A stretch of DNA of 64,000 nt from Xanthobacter autotrophicus (GCF_005871085.1 NZ_VAUP01000035.1:310001-374000), one strand, 5' to 3'. Shown: positions 1 to 10,336, counted from the first letter of the stretch. Translations and numbers: made by a program. Notes: generated from the letters alone by a model not told the origin.

Positions 1-1212
1 CGCCGCGACGATGGCTTCGGCGAGGGCGGCATGGTGCGCCTCCCCGTCGGGGCCCAGTTCCAGCATGTCGCCCAGCACGGCGATATGCCGGCCGCGCGAC
101 CCCACCGGGGTGCGGCTGAGCACATCAAGGGCGGCGCGCATGGAGGCGGGATTGGCGTTGTAGCTTTCGTCCAGCAGGGTGGCCTGCCCGCCCTTCAGCT
201 GGAGCTGGACCGGCACGCCGCGCCCCGGCGGCGGCTTGAGGTGCGACAGGGCGAGGGCGGCAAGGGCCATGTCGGCACCGGCAAGCTTGGCGGCGGCGAG
301 CACCGCCAGCATGTTCTGCACGATGTGGCGGCCGGGCATGCTCACCTTGAAGGTGACCGGGGTGCCCATCACATCCGCCACCGCCACCGAGCAATAGGAT
401 TTCAGCGCCGCATCCTTCAGCCGCACGTCGGCGCCCTCGGCCTCGCCGAAGCTGACGATGCGGGAGATGCCACGCGCCTCGGCCGCCGCCTTCAGGCGGT
501 CGAACAGGGGATTGTCCAGGTTCAGCACTGCCGCGCCACCAGGCTCCACGCCGTCGAAGATCTCCGCCTTGGCGTCGGCGATCTCCTCGATGGAGGCGAA
601 CTGGGCGATGTGCACCGGCTCCACCGTGGTGACGATGGCCACATGCGGGCGCACCAGCTGCACCAGGGGCGTGATCTCGCCCGGATGGTTCATGCCGATC
701 TCGAACACCCCGTAGCGCGCTTCCCGCGGGAAGCGGGCCAGCGACAGGGGCACGCCCCAATGATTGTTGTAGGAGGCGGCGGAGGCGTGGGTCTCGCCAT
801 CGGCGCCCAGCGCGATGCGCAGGGCTTCCTTGGTGGTGGTCTTGCCCACCGATCCGGTCACCGCAATGATCTGCGCCGTTGAGCGCGCGCGGGCGGCGCG
901 GGCCACGCCGCTGAGGGCGGCGAGCACGTCGTCCACTACCAGCAGCGGCGCATCGTCGGGGAAGGCATCGGCCCTGTCGCGGGCGACGACGCAGAGGGCT
1001 GCGCCGGCGCCGAGGGCCTTCTCCACATAGGCGTGGCCGTCGCTGTTCTCGCCGGTGATGGCGAAGAAGGCGTCGCCGGGGGAAAGCGTGCGGCTGTCAA
1101 TGGAGATGCCGGTGACATCGCGAGGCGTGCCGCGCATGGCGGCGCCCATGGCCTCCACCATTTCCGCTACGGTATGGAGGACCCGACCGCTCATGCCAGC
1201 GCTCCTGTTCAT
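1..1212 (-). CDS. murF: UDP-N-acetylmuramoyl-tripeptide--D-alanyl-D-alanine ligase, C-terminus cut by window edge
   Basis: MurF adds D-Ala-D-Ala to UDP-MurNAc-tripeptide, the last cytoplasmic step of the peptidoglycan nucleotide precursor. The frame stays open from base 1212 to base 1, so the 3' end lies outside the window and about 400 residues are visible. The ATP-binding loop reads AVTGSVGKTTTKE. The Mur-ligase central-domain sequence EIGMNHPGEI and the C-terminal-domain sequence LDESYNANPASM are also present. The start at 1212 follows AGGAGGT at good spacing; a second in-frame ATG at 1194 also has a GGAG-like site and cannot be excluded. It lies 68 bp after murE and is the last visible gene of the division cluster. 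Family assignment is secure. Confidence 0.95.
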   Translation of the reverse strand, partial: MNRSAGMSGRVLHTVAEMVEAMGAAMRGTPRDVTGISIDSRTLSPGDAFFAITGENSDGHAYVEKALGAGAALCVVARDRADAFPDDAPLLVVDDVLAALSGVARAARARSTAQIIAVTGSVGKTTTKEALRIALGADGETHASAASYNNHWGVPLSLARFPREARYGVFEIGMNHPGEITPLVQLVRPHVAIVTTVEPVHIAQFASIEEIADAKAEIFDGVEPGGAAVLNLDNPLFDRLKAAAEARGISRIVSFGEAEGADVRLKDAALKSYCSVAVADVMGTPVTFKVSMPGRHIVQNMLAVLAAAKLAGADMALAALALSHLKPPPGRGVPVQLQLKGGQATLLDESYNANPASMRAALDVLSRTPVGSRGRHIAVLGDMLELGPDGEAHHAALAEAIVAA

Positions 1213-1280
1213 GCCGCTACCTCCTGCGAAGCCCACGCCCATCGTCCCCGCTCCGCGCGGCGATCGGACGACGCGTCCTC

Positions 1281-2765
1281 TTACCCTAGTTTGAGAGACG
1301 GGCTCGTCGAACCCGTTTCGAGAGCGGCGCGGACTTCCGCCGCGTCCGAGAATGGATATGTCCGGTCGCCGATGATTTGGCCGGTTTCGTGACCCTTGCC
1401 GGCAACAATGAGCGCATCCCCAGGCTGGAGCAGCGCCACGGCCGCCTTGATGGCTTCCGCCCGGTCGCCGATTTCCCTGGCGCCGCGGGCGCCTTCGAGG
1501 ATTTCGGCGCGGATGGCGGCGGGGTCCTCGCTGCGCGGATTGTCGTCGGTGACGATCACCACGTCCGCCTTGGAGGCGGCGATGGCGCCCATGAGGGGGC
1601 GCTTGCCCTTGTCCCGGTCGCCGCCGCAGCCGAACACCACCATGAGGCGACCCGGCACCGCGGCGCGCAACGTGTCGAGCACGGTGGCCAGCGCCTCCGG
1701 CTTGTGGGCGTAGTCCACGAACACCGGCCGGCGAGGGTCGTCGCCGATGCGCTCCAGCCGGCCGGGCACGCCTGTCAGGTATGCGAGGGCATCCAGCGCC
1801 GCCGCCCGCTCCGCCCCGCAGGCGATGGCAAGGCCGGCGGCGAGCAAGGCGTTGTCGAGCTGGAAGCGGCCCACCAGCGGCACGATGGCATGGCTGCCGT
1901 CGGCGAACATCACCTTCTGCCCGGTGCCGGATCCGGTGGTGCCGAAGATGTCGAGGCCGCCCTTCTGACCCTCGCCGATGGGCAGCAGCTTCAGGCCGCG
2001 CGTCTCAGCCCACGCCAAAGCATTGGCGGCGAACGGCGCGCCCGTCACCGCCACGGCGGTGGCGTCATCCGGCATCACCTGCGTGAACAGGCGGAGCTTG
2101 GCCCGGAAATAGGCGTCGATGGTGGGGTGGTAGTCCAGATGGTCGCGGCCGAGATTGGTGAAGCCGCCGGCGGTGAAGCGCACGCCGTCGAGCCGCTTCT
2201 GGTCCAGCCCGTGGGAGGAGGCCTCCAGCGCCATGTGGGTGACGCCCTCGCCGGCGAGGCGGTCAAGGGTGGCGTGCAGTTCCACCGGATCGGGGGTGGT
2301 GAGGCTGCCATAGGTGGAGCCGTCCGGCGCCACCAGCCCGATGGTGCCGAGATAAGCCGCCTTGTGGCCGAGCCGTTCCCAGATCTGCCGCAGGAAGAAG
2401 GCGACGGAGGTCTTCCCCGCCGTCCCCGTCACCGCTGCGATGGTGGCCGGCTGGCGCGGATAGAAGCGCGCCGCGGCCAGCGACAGGGAGCGCCGCACAT
2501 CAAGGGAGAAGGCAAGCGCCACCTGGGGCGGCAGCACCGGACGGGGCGCGGTGGGCTCCATCAGCACCGCGCCGGCGCCGCGCGCCACCGCATCGGCGAC
2601 GAAGCGGCTGCCGTCCGCATGGGTGCCGGGAATGGCGACGAAGAGGTCGCCGGGCGTGATTTTGCGGCTGTCGGCGGAGAGGCCGAAGACGGGATCATCG
2701 CCCGCGCCGCCGGAGAGGATGCGGGCGTGGCCGTCGAGGAGCTGTCCGAGGGAAAGGCTGGTCAT
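1281..2765 (-). CDS. murE: UDP-N-acetylmuramoyl-L-alanyl-D-glutamate--2,6-diaminopimelate ligase
   Basis: MurE adds the third stem-peptide residue in the cytoplasm. The ATP-binding loop is TGTAGKTSVAFF, with Ala where many homologues have Asn. The DNPRSEDP motif is the signature of enzymes that use meso-diaminopimelate, as expected for a Gram-negative. I chose the start at 2765 (MTSLSLGQLL, 494 residues) because GAGGT sits just before it. A longer start at 2786 adds seven residues and lacks a comparable site. The gap to ftsI upstream is 131 bp, the largest in this cluster. Confidence 0.95.
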   Translation of the reverse strand: MTSLSLGQLLDGHARILSGGAGDDPVFGLSADSRKITPGDLFVAIPGTHADGSRFVADAVARGAGAVLMEPTAPRPVLPPQVALAFSLDVRRSLSLAAARFYPRQPATIAAVTGTAGKTSVAFFLRQIWERLGHKAAYLGTIGLVAPDGSTYGSLTTPDPVELHATLDRLAGEGVTHMALEASSHGLDQKRLDGVRFTAGGFTNLGRDHLDYHPTIDAYFRAKLRLFTQVMPDDATAVAVTGAPFAANALAWAETRGLKLLPIGEGQKGGLDIFGTTGSGTGQKVMFADGSHAIVPLVGRFQLDNALLAAGLAIACGAERAAALDALAYLTGVPGRLERIGDDPRRPVFVDYAHKPEALATVLDTLRAAVPGRLMVVFGCGGDRDKGKRPLMGAIAASKADVVIVTDDNPRSEDPAAIRAEILEGARGAREIGDRAEAIKAAVALLQPGDALIVAGKGHETGQIIGDRTYPFSDAAEVRAALETGSTSPSLKLG

Positions 2766-2869
2766 CGGACCTCTTTTGGCATCCACCCGCGCCGGTTGTC
2801 ACCCTCGACCTGAGGCCGCGTTCAGCGGGTGGTATCGACGTGCGGCGACGGATGATTCCGTAATGCTTG

Positions 2870-2890
2870 AGCCCGCGCGGCGGTTGAGCG
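2870..2890. repeat. core of the 30.5-kb/31.1-kb repeat, partial copy
   Basis: The string agcccgcgcggcggttgagc resembles the inner end of the 60-bp repeats described at 30478-30537 and 31084-31142 (core AGCCCGCGCGGC then TTGAGC). It lies in the 131-bp spacer between ftsI and murE. The match is short, so it could be a decayed copy or chance in GC-rich DNA. Confidence 0.35.
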
Positions 2891-2896
2891 CGTCCC

Positions 2897-4843
2897 TCAG
2901 TGCCGGTCGGCGACCTTGAGGGGCGCGCGCAGCAGCTGTTCCGCATTGGGCAGGTTCTGCCGGGGCGCGATGTTCAACAGCGGCGCGATGCGCTCCACGA
3001 TCTTGCCGGCGGTGGGCGCCGCGTTCCAGCCCGAGGTGGCGAAGCCGTAGGTCTCCGATGTGGCCTTGGGCTCGTCCAGCATCACCAGGATGAGATAGCG
3101 CGGCTTGTCCATGGGGAAGACGGCGGTGAAGGAGGTGAGTAGCTTGTTCTTGGCATAGCGCCCGTTCACCACCTTCTCGGCGGTGCCGGTCTTGCCCCCC
3201 ACCAGATAGCCGGGAACCTCGGCCTTGGTGGCGGTGCCCTTCTCGGCGTTGAGACGCATGATGTAGCGCATCTTGTCCGAGGTTTCGGGCTTCAGCACCC
3301 GTACGGCGACCTTCTGTGCTTCCTCGGGGGTGCGCTTGATGAAAGTGGGGGTGATGAGATAGCCGCCGTTCACCATGGAATTCACCGCCATGACCGCCTG
3401 CAGCGGGGCGACGGAGAGGCCGTGGCCGAAGGCGATGGTGGCCGAGTTCAGTTCGCCCCAGCGCCGGGGCACGATGGGTTCGGAGCTTTCCGGCAGCTCG
3501 GTGCGCAGGCGGTCGAGCTGGCCCATCTTCTTCAGGAAGGCCTTGTGGGCCTCCACGCCCAGGGAGAGCACCATCTTGGCGGTGCCCACGTTGGACGAGA
3601 CAAGGAAGATCTCGGGCACCGTCAGCACGCGGTTCTCGGCGTGGTAGTCGGAAATCTTGAAGCGGCCGAAATGCATGGCGCCGCGCGCGTCGAACGACGA
3701 GTTCAGGCCGATCTTGCCGGAATCCAGCGCCATGGCGAAGGACAGCGCCTTGAAGGTGGAACCCATCTCATAGACGCCGGTGGTGAGGCGGTTGAGGTAG
3801 GCGTCGTCCTTCGGATTGCCCGGCACGTTGGGGTCGAAGTCCGGCAGCGAAACCATGGAGATGATCTCGCCGGTGTTGACCTCGGTCACCACCGCCATGG
3901 CGTGGAGCGCGGAGAACTTGTTCTTGGCCCGGATCAGCTCGTCGCGCACCGCGTGCTGCACCCGCATGTCCATGGACAGCTCCACCGGCTCCTGCTGGCG
4001 GTCAGTGGCGAAGCCCGCGAGGTGCAGTTCGGCGAGGCCGCGGCCGTCGATGTATTTCTCGAGGCCCGAGATGCCCTGATTGTCCACGTTCACGCCGCCC
4101 ATGACGTGGGACAGGATGGGCCCGTCCGGATAGATGCGGCGGTTTTCCTTCAGGAAGCCGATGCCGGGAATGCCGAGGCGGTGGATGGCGCGCATCTGCG
4201 CCGGGGTGATCTCCCGCTTCAGCCAGGCGAAGCCCTTGCCGGAATTCAGCCGCTTGCGGCTTTCCTCTACGTCGAGGTCGGGCAGCACCTTCAGCAGGCC
4301 TTCCAGCGCCTCGTCGGGATCGATCAGCCGGCGCGGCTCGGCGAACAGGGATGGCGACTTCACGTCGATGGCGATGATGTCGCCATTGCGGTCGATGATG
4401 TCCGGGCGCGCGGAGGCCACAGCGTCCGAGCTGCGCCCCCGCGTGGCGCCGGGATCGGAGATGATGGCCAGATGCGACAGCTGTGTCGCGATGGCGATGA
4501 ACACGGCGCAGAAGGCGAACATGATCAGCTTGATGCGTCCGCGCGCCACCGTCTCCATATCGCCCCGGTCGAGGCCGAAAAGGCCGCGCACCACATGCCG
4601 GCCGGCGCGCCAGGACAGATGGCTCAGGCGGACCGCGATGGCCGAGGCCAGGGTCCATGTGGTGATGGCGGCGCGGCGCAAGACGCGCAGCAGGGCGCGG
4701 CCGGCGGCACCGGCGAGGCGGCCGACATGATCCAGCAGCACAGCGCAGGCGGCGTCGGCCTTCTGGATCTCGGGACCCAGGGCGGCCGCCGTGTCGGCGG
4801 CGAAACGGGAGATGCGGGCGGAAAAGGGCGTCTTCTCGACCAT
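2897..4843 (-). CDS. ftsI: peptidoglycan D,D-transpeptidase FtsI (PBP3)
   Basis: FtsI is the septal class B penicillin-binding protein that cross-links division peptidoglycan in the periplasm. All three transpeptidase motifs are present: STFK with nucleophile Ser362, SSN at about 416-418, and KTGT at about 551-554. One membrane segment lies near residues 104-127. The roughly 100 residues before it are an unusually long cytoplasmic tail compared with the short tail of enterobacterial FtsI. The pedestal domain precedes the catalytic domain. GAGGTCGCC precedes the ATG at 4843, and ftsL ends only 10 bp upstream, consistent with coupled translation. Confidence 0.95.
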   Translation of the reverse strand: MVEKTPFSARISRFAADTAAALGPEIQKADAACAVLLDHVGRLAGAAGRALLRVLRRAAITTWTLASAIAVRLSHLSWRAGRHVVRGLFGLDRGDMETVARGRIKLIMFAFCAVFIAIATQLSHLAIISDPGATRGRSSDAVASARPDIIDRNGDIIAIDVKSPSLFAEPRRLIDPDEALEGLLKVLPDLDVEESRKRLNSGKGFAWLKREITPAQMRAIHRLGIPGIGFLKENRRIYPDGPILSHVMGGVNVDNQGISGLEKYIDGRGLAELHLAGFATDRQQEPVELSMDMRVQHAVRDELIRAKNKFSALHAMAVVTEVNTGEIISMVSLPDFDPNVPGNPKDDAYLNRLTTGVYEMGSTFKALSFAMALDSGKIGLNSSFDARGAMHFGRFKISDYHAENRVLTVPEIFLVSSNVGTAKMVLSLGVEAHKAFLKKMGQLDRLRTELPESSEPIVPRRWGELNSATIAFGHGLSVAPLQAVMAVNSMVNGGYLITPTFIKRTPEEAQKVAVRVLKPETSDKMRYIMRLNAEKGTATKAEVPGYLVGGKTGTAEKVVNGRYAKNKLLTSFTAVFPMDKPRYLILVMLDEPKATSETYGFATSGWNAAPTAGKIVERIAPLLNIAPRQNLPNAEQLLRAPLKVADRH

Positions 4844-4853
4844 GGCGACCTCT

Positions 4854-5465
4854 TCAGCGTTCCCCGGAGAACAGGCGCTTCAGCCCTTCGATGAGGTCCG
4901 GCCCGGGATCGGGGCGAGCCTCGGGGGCGGATGCCGGTGCGGCGGGGGCATTCTGGGCAAGGGGGGCGCTCGCGCGGGGCGGTCGCGGAGCGGGAGGCGC
5001 CGAGGCCGCGCTCAAGGCGGGCTTCGGCGGAGTGGCGGGGCGCAGGGCCGAGGTGGCCGGCACCGAGGCGCCGCCCGTGCCGGTGGGGGCGGTGGGCGAG
5101 GCCGACGGCTTCGACGAGACGGAGGAGGTGACCAGCGGCGCGTCCACCAGCGCCTCGAGCAGGCCGCCGATGCCGTCCGCGCCGTTGGCGGGCTTCTCCG
5201 GCAGATCGTCGAGGCTGGAGATGGAATCGATGTCCAGCCGCTTCATGTCGAGGTGTCGCTCGGCCAGGCCCTGAATATAGATGGGCGAGGTGCGGCGTGC
5301 CCATTCGGCCCGCATCATGGCGATGGAGTCGCGTTCCTTGCGGATTTGCGTGCGCAGGGTGGCGAGGCGTTCGGCTTCGGCGGTGGACGCATATTTCAGC
5401 TGGTAGACCACCGCGGCGGTCACCAGAAGCGCGACGACCATCACGACATTGGCGACCCGGAACAT
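4854..5465 (-). CDS. ftsL: cell division protein FtsL (alphaproteobacterial type)
   Basis: A bitopic membrane protein of 203 residues. One membrane segment lies at about residues 3-22, followed by a periplasmic heptad-rich region (EAERLATLRTQIRKERDSI) expected to form the coiled coil that pairs with FtsB. The family sequence around RTSPIYIQGLAERHLDM follows. The last 100 or so residues are a low-complexity Ala/Pro/Ser tail, so the protein is longer than the classical FtsL of about 120 residues. Identity rests on topology, the short conserved block and position between rsmH (5 bp upstream) and ftsI. Confidence 0.85.
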   Translation of the reverse strand: MFRVANVVMVVALLVTAAVVYQLKYASTAEAERLATLRTQIRKERDSIAMMRAEWARRTSPIYIQGLAERHLDMKRLDIDSISSLDDLPEKPANGADGIGGLLEALVDAPLVTSSVSSKPSASPTAPTGTGGASVPATSALRPATPPKPALSAASAPPAPRPPRASAPLAQNAPAAPASAPEARPDPGPDLIEGLKRLFSGER

Positions 5466-5470
5466 GTCTT

Positions 5471-6508
5471 CTAGCGTCTCCGCCCGTGGCGTTGCGGTGG
5501 TGGAGCTGGAAGCAGCCCCATCAGGTCACCGCCCGGATGCGCCGGGGCGTTCGTACGTTCGGCCGCGCGAAGTTTCGCGGACCTTGCGCGCGGATTGCCT
5601 GCCACTTCGTCGGGACCGGGTTCCACCACGCCTTTCGCCACGAGGCGGAAGGCAGGCTCCGGACCCTCCGCCTGCGGCAGGTGGCGCGACGCGGACGGTG
5701 CCTTTGACCGGTTTGACAGAAAAGTCTTAACGATCCTGTCCTCTAGGGAATGGAAGGTGACCACCACCAGCCGCCCGCCCGGGGCCAGCGCCCGCTCGGC
5801 GGCCACAAGGGCTTGCACCAGCTCGGATAATTCCTCGTTCACGGCGATGCGCAGGGCCTGGAAGGTGCGGGTCGCCGGGTGCATCTCGCCGGGCTTCTGC
5901 CAGACGATGCGGGACACGATCTCGGCCAGTTGGGCGGTGCGGGTGATGGGCGATTCGCTCCGCGCCTTCACGATGGCGCGGGCGATGGGGCGCGAGTGGC
6001 GCTCTTCCCCGAGGCTCCAGATGAGATGGGCGAGCTGCACCTCGTCCAGCGTCGCCACGAGGTCGGCGGCGGAAGGGCCGGTGTCGCCCATGCGCATGTC
6101 GAGGGGGCCGTCGCGGCGGAACGAGAAACCCCGCTCCGCCTGGTCGAGCTGCATGGAGGAGACGCCGATGTCCAGCACCACGCCGTCGAGGGGCGTGAAA
6201 TCGTGCTCCTGCGCCACCGCGTCGAGCCGGGAAAAGCGGTCGTTGACCAGAATGAGCCGGCCTGCGGCCTCGGCCACGAGGTCGGCACCGGCGGCGATGG
6301 CGGTGGGGTCGCGGTCGATGGCCAGCACCCGGCAATCGGCGGCATTCAGGATGCCCCGCGTGTACCCTCCCGCGCCGAAGGTGCCGTCCACATAGCGGCC
6401 GGCGTCCTTCGGCGCGAGGTGCGCGAGAACCTCGGCGAGCATCACAGGCAGGTGACGGGCCGGTCCGCCAGCGGCGTCGGCGGGGCCGACCCCGTGGCCC
6501 GTCGTCAT
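5471..6508 (-). CDS. rsmH: 16S rRNA (cytosine(1402)-N(4))-methyltransferase
   Basis: RsmH (MraW) makes the N4 methylation of 16S rRNA C1402 in the ribosomal P site, using S-adenosylmethionine. The N-terminal block [15 protein letters not shown] and SAM-binding loop [15 protein letters not shown] are diagnostic. [19 protein letters not shown] and [13 protein letters not shown] are further family blocks. I start the gene at 6508 (345 residues) because that ATG overlaps the mraZ stop as ATGA, the usual translational coupling. The frame stays open further upstream across mraZ, but that part is a shadow. Confidence 0.95.
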   Translation of the reverse strand: MTTGHGVGPADAAGGPARHLPVMLAEVLAHLAPKDAGRYVDGTFGAGGYTRGILNAADCRVLAIDRDPTAIAAGADLVAEAAGRLILVNDRFSRLDAVAQEHDFTPLDGVVLDIGVSSMQLDQAERGFSFRRDGPLDMRMGDTGPSAADLVATLDEVQLAHLIWSLGEERHSRPIARAIVKARSESPITRTAQLAEIVSRIVWQKPGEMHPATRTFQALRIAVNEELSELVQALVAAERALAPGGRLVVVTFHSLEDRIVKTFLSNRSKAPSASRHLPQAEGPEPAFRLVAKGVVEPGPDEVAGNPRARSAKLRAAERTNAPAHPGGDLMGLLPAPPPQRHGRRR

Positions 6509-6978
6509 GCCTTGGTGCTCCTCGGGTTCTCCGCTCGGGAGCCGATGGCCTGGCGCAGCTCGCGCACCCGTTGGGTGGCCTCCGCAAGATGCGCCTTCAA
6601 CCGCTCCGGTTCCCAGATCCGGAATTTGTGCCCCAGCCCCACGAACGCCACCTGATCGGTGATCGCCGCATGGGCCTTCAAAGTATCGCTCAGCACCACC
6701 CGGCCTTCCGGGTCGATGCGCAGGGTCTCGCTGGTGCCGTAGAGGGCGGCGGCCAGTTCCTCGCGCGCCTCGGAATAGGGCGGGTAGCTCTCGATCAGCG
6801 CGTCGATCTCGCCGACGAGGCGGTTTCCGCCCGCGTCCAGCGCGGGTTCTGCAAGGCTCGGATGGCAATAGAGGCCGTCCGCGCCGTCCTTGGCCAGCAC
6901 CGTGCGGAAGGGCGCGGGGATGGAAACCCGGCCCTTGGCGTCGAGCCGCATCGTGTAGGTGGACACGAAGCGGTCCAT
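6505..6978 (-). CDS. mraZ: transcriptional regulator MraZ
   Basis: MraZ is a small DNA-binding protein with tandem SpoVT/AbrB-like folds that autoregulates the division and cell-wall operon. The 157 residues contain both half-repeats: an N-terminal block around [14 protein letters not shown] and a second around [15 protein letters not shown]. It opens the cluster and overlaps rsmH by 4 bp. A 10-bp-spaced repeat array lies 80-133 bp upstream of the start and is its probable own binding site. Confidence 0.95.
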   Translation of the reverse strand: MDRFVSTYTMRLDAKGRVSIPAPFRTVLAKDGADGLYCHPSLAEPALDAGGNRLVGEIDALIESYPPYSEAREELAAALYGTSETLRIDPEGRVVLSDTLKAHAAITDQVAFVGLGHKFRIWEPERLKAHLAEATQRVRELRQAIGSRAENPRSTKA

Positions 6979-7057
6979 GGCGCCCGGGTGCCCCTCTCTT
7001 CCGGCAGGCAGCGCTCAAAGCCACCTGCGCGACGGCAAAGGCCGTCCAACGTGTTCA

Positions 7058-7111
7058 TGGGTAATAATGGGCTAACATGGGATTTCATGGGCGTCAACGG
7101 AATGGCGTGGG
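7058..7111. promoter_or_regulatory. array of 10-bp-spaced TGGG boxes, candidate MraZ operator
   Basis: TGGG occurs on the plus strand at 7058, 7068, 7078, 7088 and 7108, exactly 10 bp apart. The one missing position, 7098, reads CGGA. MraZ proteins are known to bind direct TGGGN repeats spaced by one helical turn upstream of mraZ. A weak -35-like TTGACG (minus strand, 7097-7092) with TAGCCC 17 bp further (7074-7069) falls inside the array, so bound MraZ could occlude RNA polymerase. The promoter call is tentative; the repeat is read directly. Confidence 0.75.
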
Positions 7112-7222
7112 CGCGGGCACGGCTGGTCGCGCCCTGTCATGAGCTGAAGGTGGATGGGGCGGGGCGTGGTTCACTGCGGTGCAGGTGGGGAACGCCGTCG
7201 CTGCCACAGACGCAGGTCTGCG

Positions 7223-7373
7223 CCCTCTCCCGCTTGCGGGGGAGGGGTGGGGAGGGGGCAGGGGCGTTTGTGGGGGGAAATGTGGGCGGGTCGATGCGGG
7301 GGCGAAAAGCCCAGCGGAGGGGAATGCGGAAACGCCTTCCCCCTCCCTGCCCTCCCCCGCAAGCGGGAGAGGG
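7223..7373. repeat. inverted pair of GC-rich palindromic repeats
   Basis: Two copies of one element face each other: 7223-7260 (ccctctcccgcttgcggggg, then aggg-type runs) and its reverse complement at 7335-7373. Each contains the palindrome CCCGCTTGCGGG. Related copies lie at 18636-18675 and twice at 23164-23274. It fills most of the 7112-7417 spacer between the mraZ regulatory region and HMG-CoA lyase. No gene is supported in that spacer. Confidence 0.8.
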
Positions 7374-7417
7374 TTCCATCGCGCTCAGCCGAAGCACATG
7401 CGACGGGTACTGCCCGC

Positions 7418-8323
7418 CTACCCCGCCTTGGCGGCCAGCGCCTGCGCCACCTTGGAGGCCGGCGTGCGGCCCAGGGCGGCGGTGATGGCGCGGCCGGCGC
7501 GGGCGAGGGCGTCGAGGTTGACGCCGGTGTCCACGCCGAGGCCGTCGAGCATGTAGACGAGGTCCTCGGTGGCGAGATTCCCCGAGGCACCCTTGGCATA
7601 GGGGCAGCCGCCGAGGCCGGCCACCGCCGCGTCCACGCTGGCGATGCCCAGCTCCAGGCAGGCCAGCACATTGGCCAGCGCCTGCCCGTAGGTGTCGTGG
7701 AAATGCAGGGCGGTGCGCTCCACCCCGATCACCCCGGCCACCGCCTGCGCCATGGCCTTCGCCTTGTCGGGGGTGCCCACCCCGATGGTGTCGCCCAGCG
7801 AAACCTCGTAGCAGCCCATGGCGATGAGGCGTTCGGAGACCTCCACCACCTTGGCCACCGGCACTTCGCCCTGATAGGGGCAGCCCAGCACGCAGCTCAC
7901 ATAGCCGCGCACCGCCACGCCCTGCGCCTTCGCAAGATCGAGCACGGGGACGAAGCGCTCCAGGCTCTCGGCGATGGTGCAGTTGATGTTTTTCTGGCTG
8001 AAGGCCTCCGACGCGGCGGCGAACACCGCCACCTCCTCAACGCCGGAGGCGAGCGCCAGCTCCAGCCCCTTCAGGTTGGGGGTGAGCACCGGATAGCGCA
8101 CGCCGTCGCGCCGGTTGATCTCAGCCAACACCTGCGCCGTGTCGGCCATCTGCGGCACCCACTTGGGCGAGACGAAGGAACCGCTCTCGATCATCGTCAG
8201 CCCGGCTTCGGCCAGCGCATCGATGAGCGCCACCTTGGCGGCGACGGGCACGAGGCCCGGCTCGTTCTGCAGCCCGTCGCGCGGGCCCACCTCGACGATG
8301 CGCACCGATGTGGGGCGGGTCAT
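7418..8323 (-). CDS. hydroxymethylglutaryl-CoA lyase
   Basis: This lyase cleaves HMG-CoA to acetoacetate and acetyl-CoA, the last step of leucine breakdown. The N-terminal metal and catalytic block GPRDGLQNE, the [10 protein letters not shown] block with metal-binding His, and the signature [14 protein letters not shown] with the catalytic Cys are all present. The start at 8323 (301 residues) overlaps the mccA stop as TGATG, so the two are coupled. It is the last gene of the operon. In other genera it is called liuE, hmgL or mvaB. Confidence 0.93.
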   Translation of the reverse strand: MTRPTSVRIVEVGPRDGLQNEPGLVPVAAKVALIDALAEAGLTMIESGSFVSPKWVPQMADTAQVLAEINRRDGVRYPVLTPNLKGLELALASGVEEVAVFAAASEAFSQKNINCTIAESLERFVPVLDLAKAQGVAVRGYVSCVLGCPYQGEVPVAKVVEVSERLIAMGCYEVSLGDTIGVGTPDKAKAMAQAVAGVIGVERTALHFHDTYGQALANVLACLELGIASVDAAVAGLGGCPYAKGASGNLATEDLVYMLDGLGVDTGVNLDALARAGRAITAALGRTPASKVAQALAAKAG

Positions 8324-10323
8324 CACGCGTCCTCCAGAACCAGAAGCTCGGCACCCTCGTCCACGAGGTCGCCGACGGCGAATTTCAGCGTCTTCACCCG
8401 GCCGTCGCGGGGGGCGGCGACGGTGTGCTCCATCTTCATGGCTTCCACCACCACCAAAGCGGCGCCCTTCGCCACCTCCTGGCCTTCCTCCACCGCGATG
8501 CGGATGATGGTGCCGGGCATGGGCGCCACAAGCCGGCCGGCGGTGCCGGTGGCGGCCTGGGAGGCGAGGCGCGGGTCGATGAACTCGACGCCATATTCCC
8601 CGCCGCGCACGAATACGGTGAGGTGCGCGCCGGTGCGGATCACCCGTGCCGACAGGGCGACGCCATCGAGCCGGGCGCGCAGGGTGCCATCGGCCTCGGC
8701 CTCGCCTTCCACGGCCATATCGCCGTCCGGCAGCGAGAGGACGAAGCCCGCGGGGCGGAAATGGGCGCGCACGGCGATGCGCCGCTCGCGGTCGGCGAAG
8801 GTGAGGTCCACATGGGCGTCGCGATTGAGCCGCCAGCCCGGCGCGAGGCCCCATGGCGACCAAGGATCGGCCGCGTCCACCGCCTCGGCGGATTGCCGCG
8901 CCTCCTCCTTCAGGAGGAAGAGGGCGGCCAGCGCCAGCACCGTGTCGTTCACCGGCTGGGGCGGCGGCAGGAGCGCGTCGTGGTGGCGGGCGATGAAATT
9001 GGTGTCCAGCTCCGCCGCGGCGAAGGCGGGATGGGTGGCGATGGCCTTCAGGAACACCCGATTGGTGGCAAGGCCAACCACTTCCGTGGCCGCGAGGGCG
9101 GCATCCAGCCGGCGCACCGCCTCGGTGCGGTCGGCGCCGGAGACGATGATCTTGGCGATCATGGGATCGTAATGGATGGAGACGCTGTCGCCTGAGCGCA
9201 CGCCCGTATCCACCCGCGTGCCCTGGAGGTGGAAGGGCAGCACCAGATGGTCGAGTCGGCCCACCTGCGGCAGGAAATCCCGCGCCGGGTCCTCGGCATA
9301 GAGCCGCACCTCGATGGCGTGGCCGTGAAGCGGGATCTCGGCCTGGGCGAGGGGCAGCTTTTCGCCCTGCGCCACCTTGATCTGCCACTCCACCAGATCC
9401 TGTCCGGTGATGCTCTCGGTGACCGGATGCTCCACCTGGAGGCGGGTGTTCATCTCCATGAAGTAGAAGTTCTCGCCCTCGGCGATGAATTCCACCGTGC
9501 CGGCGCCCACGTAGCCCACCGCCTTGGCGGCATCCACGGCGGCCTTGCCCATGGCGACGCGGCGCTCCGCCGTCATGCCGGGAGCGGGGGCCTCCTCCAC
9601 CACCTTCTGGTGACGGCGCTGGATGGAGCAGTCGCGCTCGTGGAGATAGACCGCGTTGCCGTGGCTGTCGGCGAAGACCTGCACCTCGATATGGCGGGGG
9701 GTGGTGAGATATTTCTCCACCAGCACCCGGTCGTCGCCGAAGGCGCTTTTCGCCTCGCGCTGGGCCGAGGCGAGGGCATCCGGAAAGTCTTCCGCCGACC
9801 GCACCACCTTCATGCCCTTGCCGCCGCCGCCGGCGGACGCCTTGATGAGCACCGGAAAGCCGATGCGCTCGGCCTCGCGGGCAAGCAGGGCCGCGTCCTG
9901 GTCCTCGCCGTGATAGCCGGGCACCAGCGGCACGCCGGCCTTCTCCATCAGCGCCTTGGCGGCGCTCTTGGAGCCCATGGCGCGGATGGCGGAGGCCGGC
10001 GGGCCGACGAAGACGATGCCGGCCTTCTCGCACGCCTCGGCGAAGGCCGCGTTTTCCGACAGGAAGCCGTAGCCAGGATGGATGGCATCCGCGCCGCTCT
10101 TCTTCGCCGCGTCGAGGATGGCGTCGATGCGCAGATAGCTTTCGCGGGCGGGCGCCGGGCCGATGGGATAGGCCTCGTCTGCGCTCGCCACGTGCAGCGC
10201 GTTGGCGTCCGCCTGCGAATAGACGGCGACGGTGCGGATACCCATGGCCTTGGCGGTGCGCATGACGCGCACGGCGATCTCGCCGCGATTGGCGACGAGC
10301 AGGGTGCGGATCGCTTTGGTCAT
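8323..10323 (-). CDS. methylcrotonyl-CoA carboxylase biotin-carrying subunit alpha
   Basis: The 666-residue protein has a biotin carboxylase part and a C-terminal biotin carrier. The N-terminus [18 protein letters not shown], the ATP-grasp loop [30 protein letters not shown] and [14 protein letters not shown] are classic biotin carboxylase blocks. The biotinylation site EAMKMEH puts the modified Lys near residue 630. Sister families such as propionyl- and geranyl-CoA carboxylase alpha share these features. The neighbours (carboxyltransferase beta, methylglutaconyl-CoA hydratase, HMG-CoA lyase) point to methylcrotonyl-CoA as substrate (mccA/liuD). Confidence 0.9.
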   Translation of the reverse strand: MTKAIRTLLVANRGEIAVRVMRTAKAMGIRTVAVYSQADANALHVASADEAYPIGPAPARESYLRIDAILDAAKKSGADAIHPGYGFLSENAAFAEACEKAGIVFVGPPASAIRAMGSKSAAKALMEKAGVPLVPGYHGEDQDAALLAREAERIGFPVLIKASAGGGGKGMKVVRSAEDFPDALASAQREAKSAFGDDRVLVEKYLTTPRHIEVQVFADSHGNAVYLHERDCSIQRRHQKVVEEAPAPGMTAERRVAMGKAAVDAAKAVGYVGAGTVEFIAEGENFYFMEMNTRLQVEHPVTESITGQDLVEWQIKVAQGEKLPLAQAEIPLHGHAIEVRLYAEDPARDFLPQVGRLDHLVLPFHLQGTRVDTGVRSGDSVSIHYDPMIAKIIVSGADRTEAVRRLDAALAATEVVGLATNRVFLKAIATHPAFAAAELDTNFIARHHDALLPPPQPVNDTVLALAALFLLKEEARQSAEAVDAADPWSPWGLAPGWRLNRDAHVDLTFADRERRIAVRAHFRPAGFVLSLPDGDMAVEGEAEADGTLRARLDGVALSARVIRTGAHLTVFVRGGEYGVEFIDPRLASQAATGTAGRLVAPMPGTIIRIAVEEGQEVAKGAALVVVEAMKMEHTVAAPRDGRVKTLKFAVGDLVDEGAELLVLEDA

Positions 10324-10336
10324 GCGGCCCCCCAGT

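Noticed and set aside
7154-9172. 672-residue open frame on plus, opposite mccA and HMG-CoA lyase
   Set aside because: Shadow frame starting in repeat DNA; no domain.
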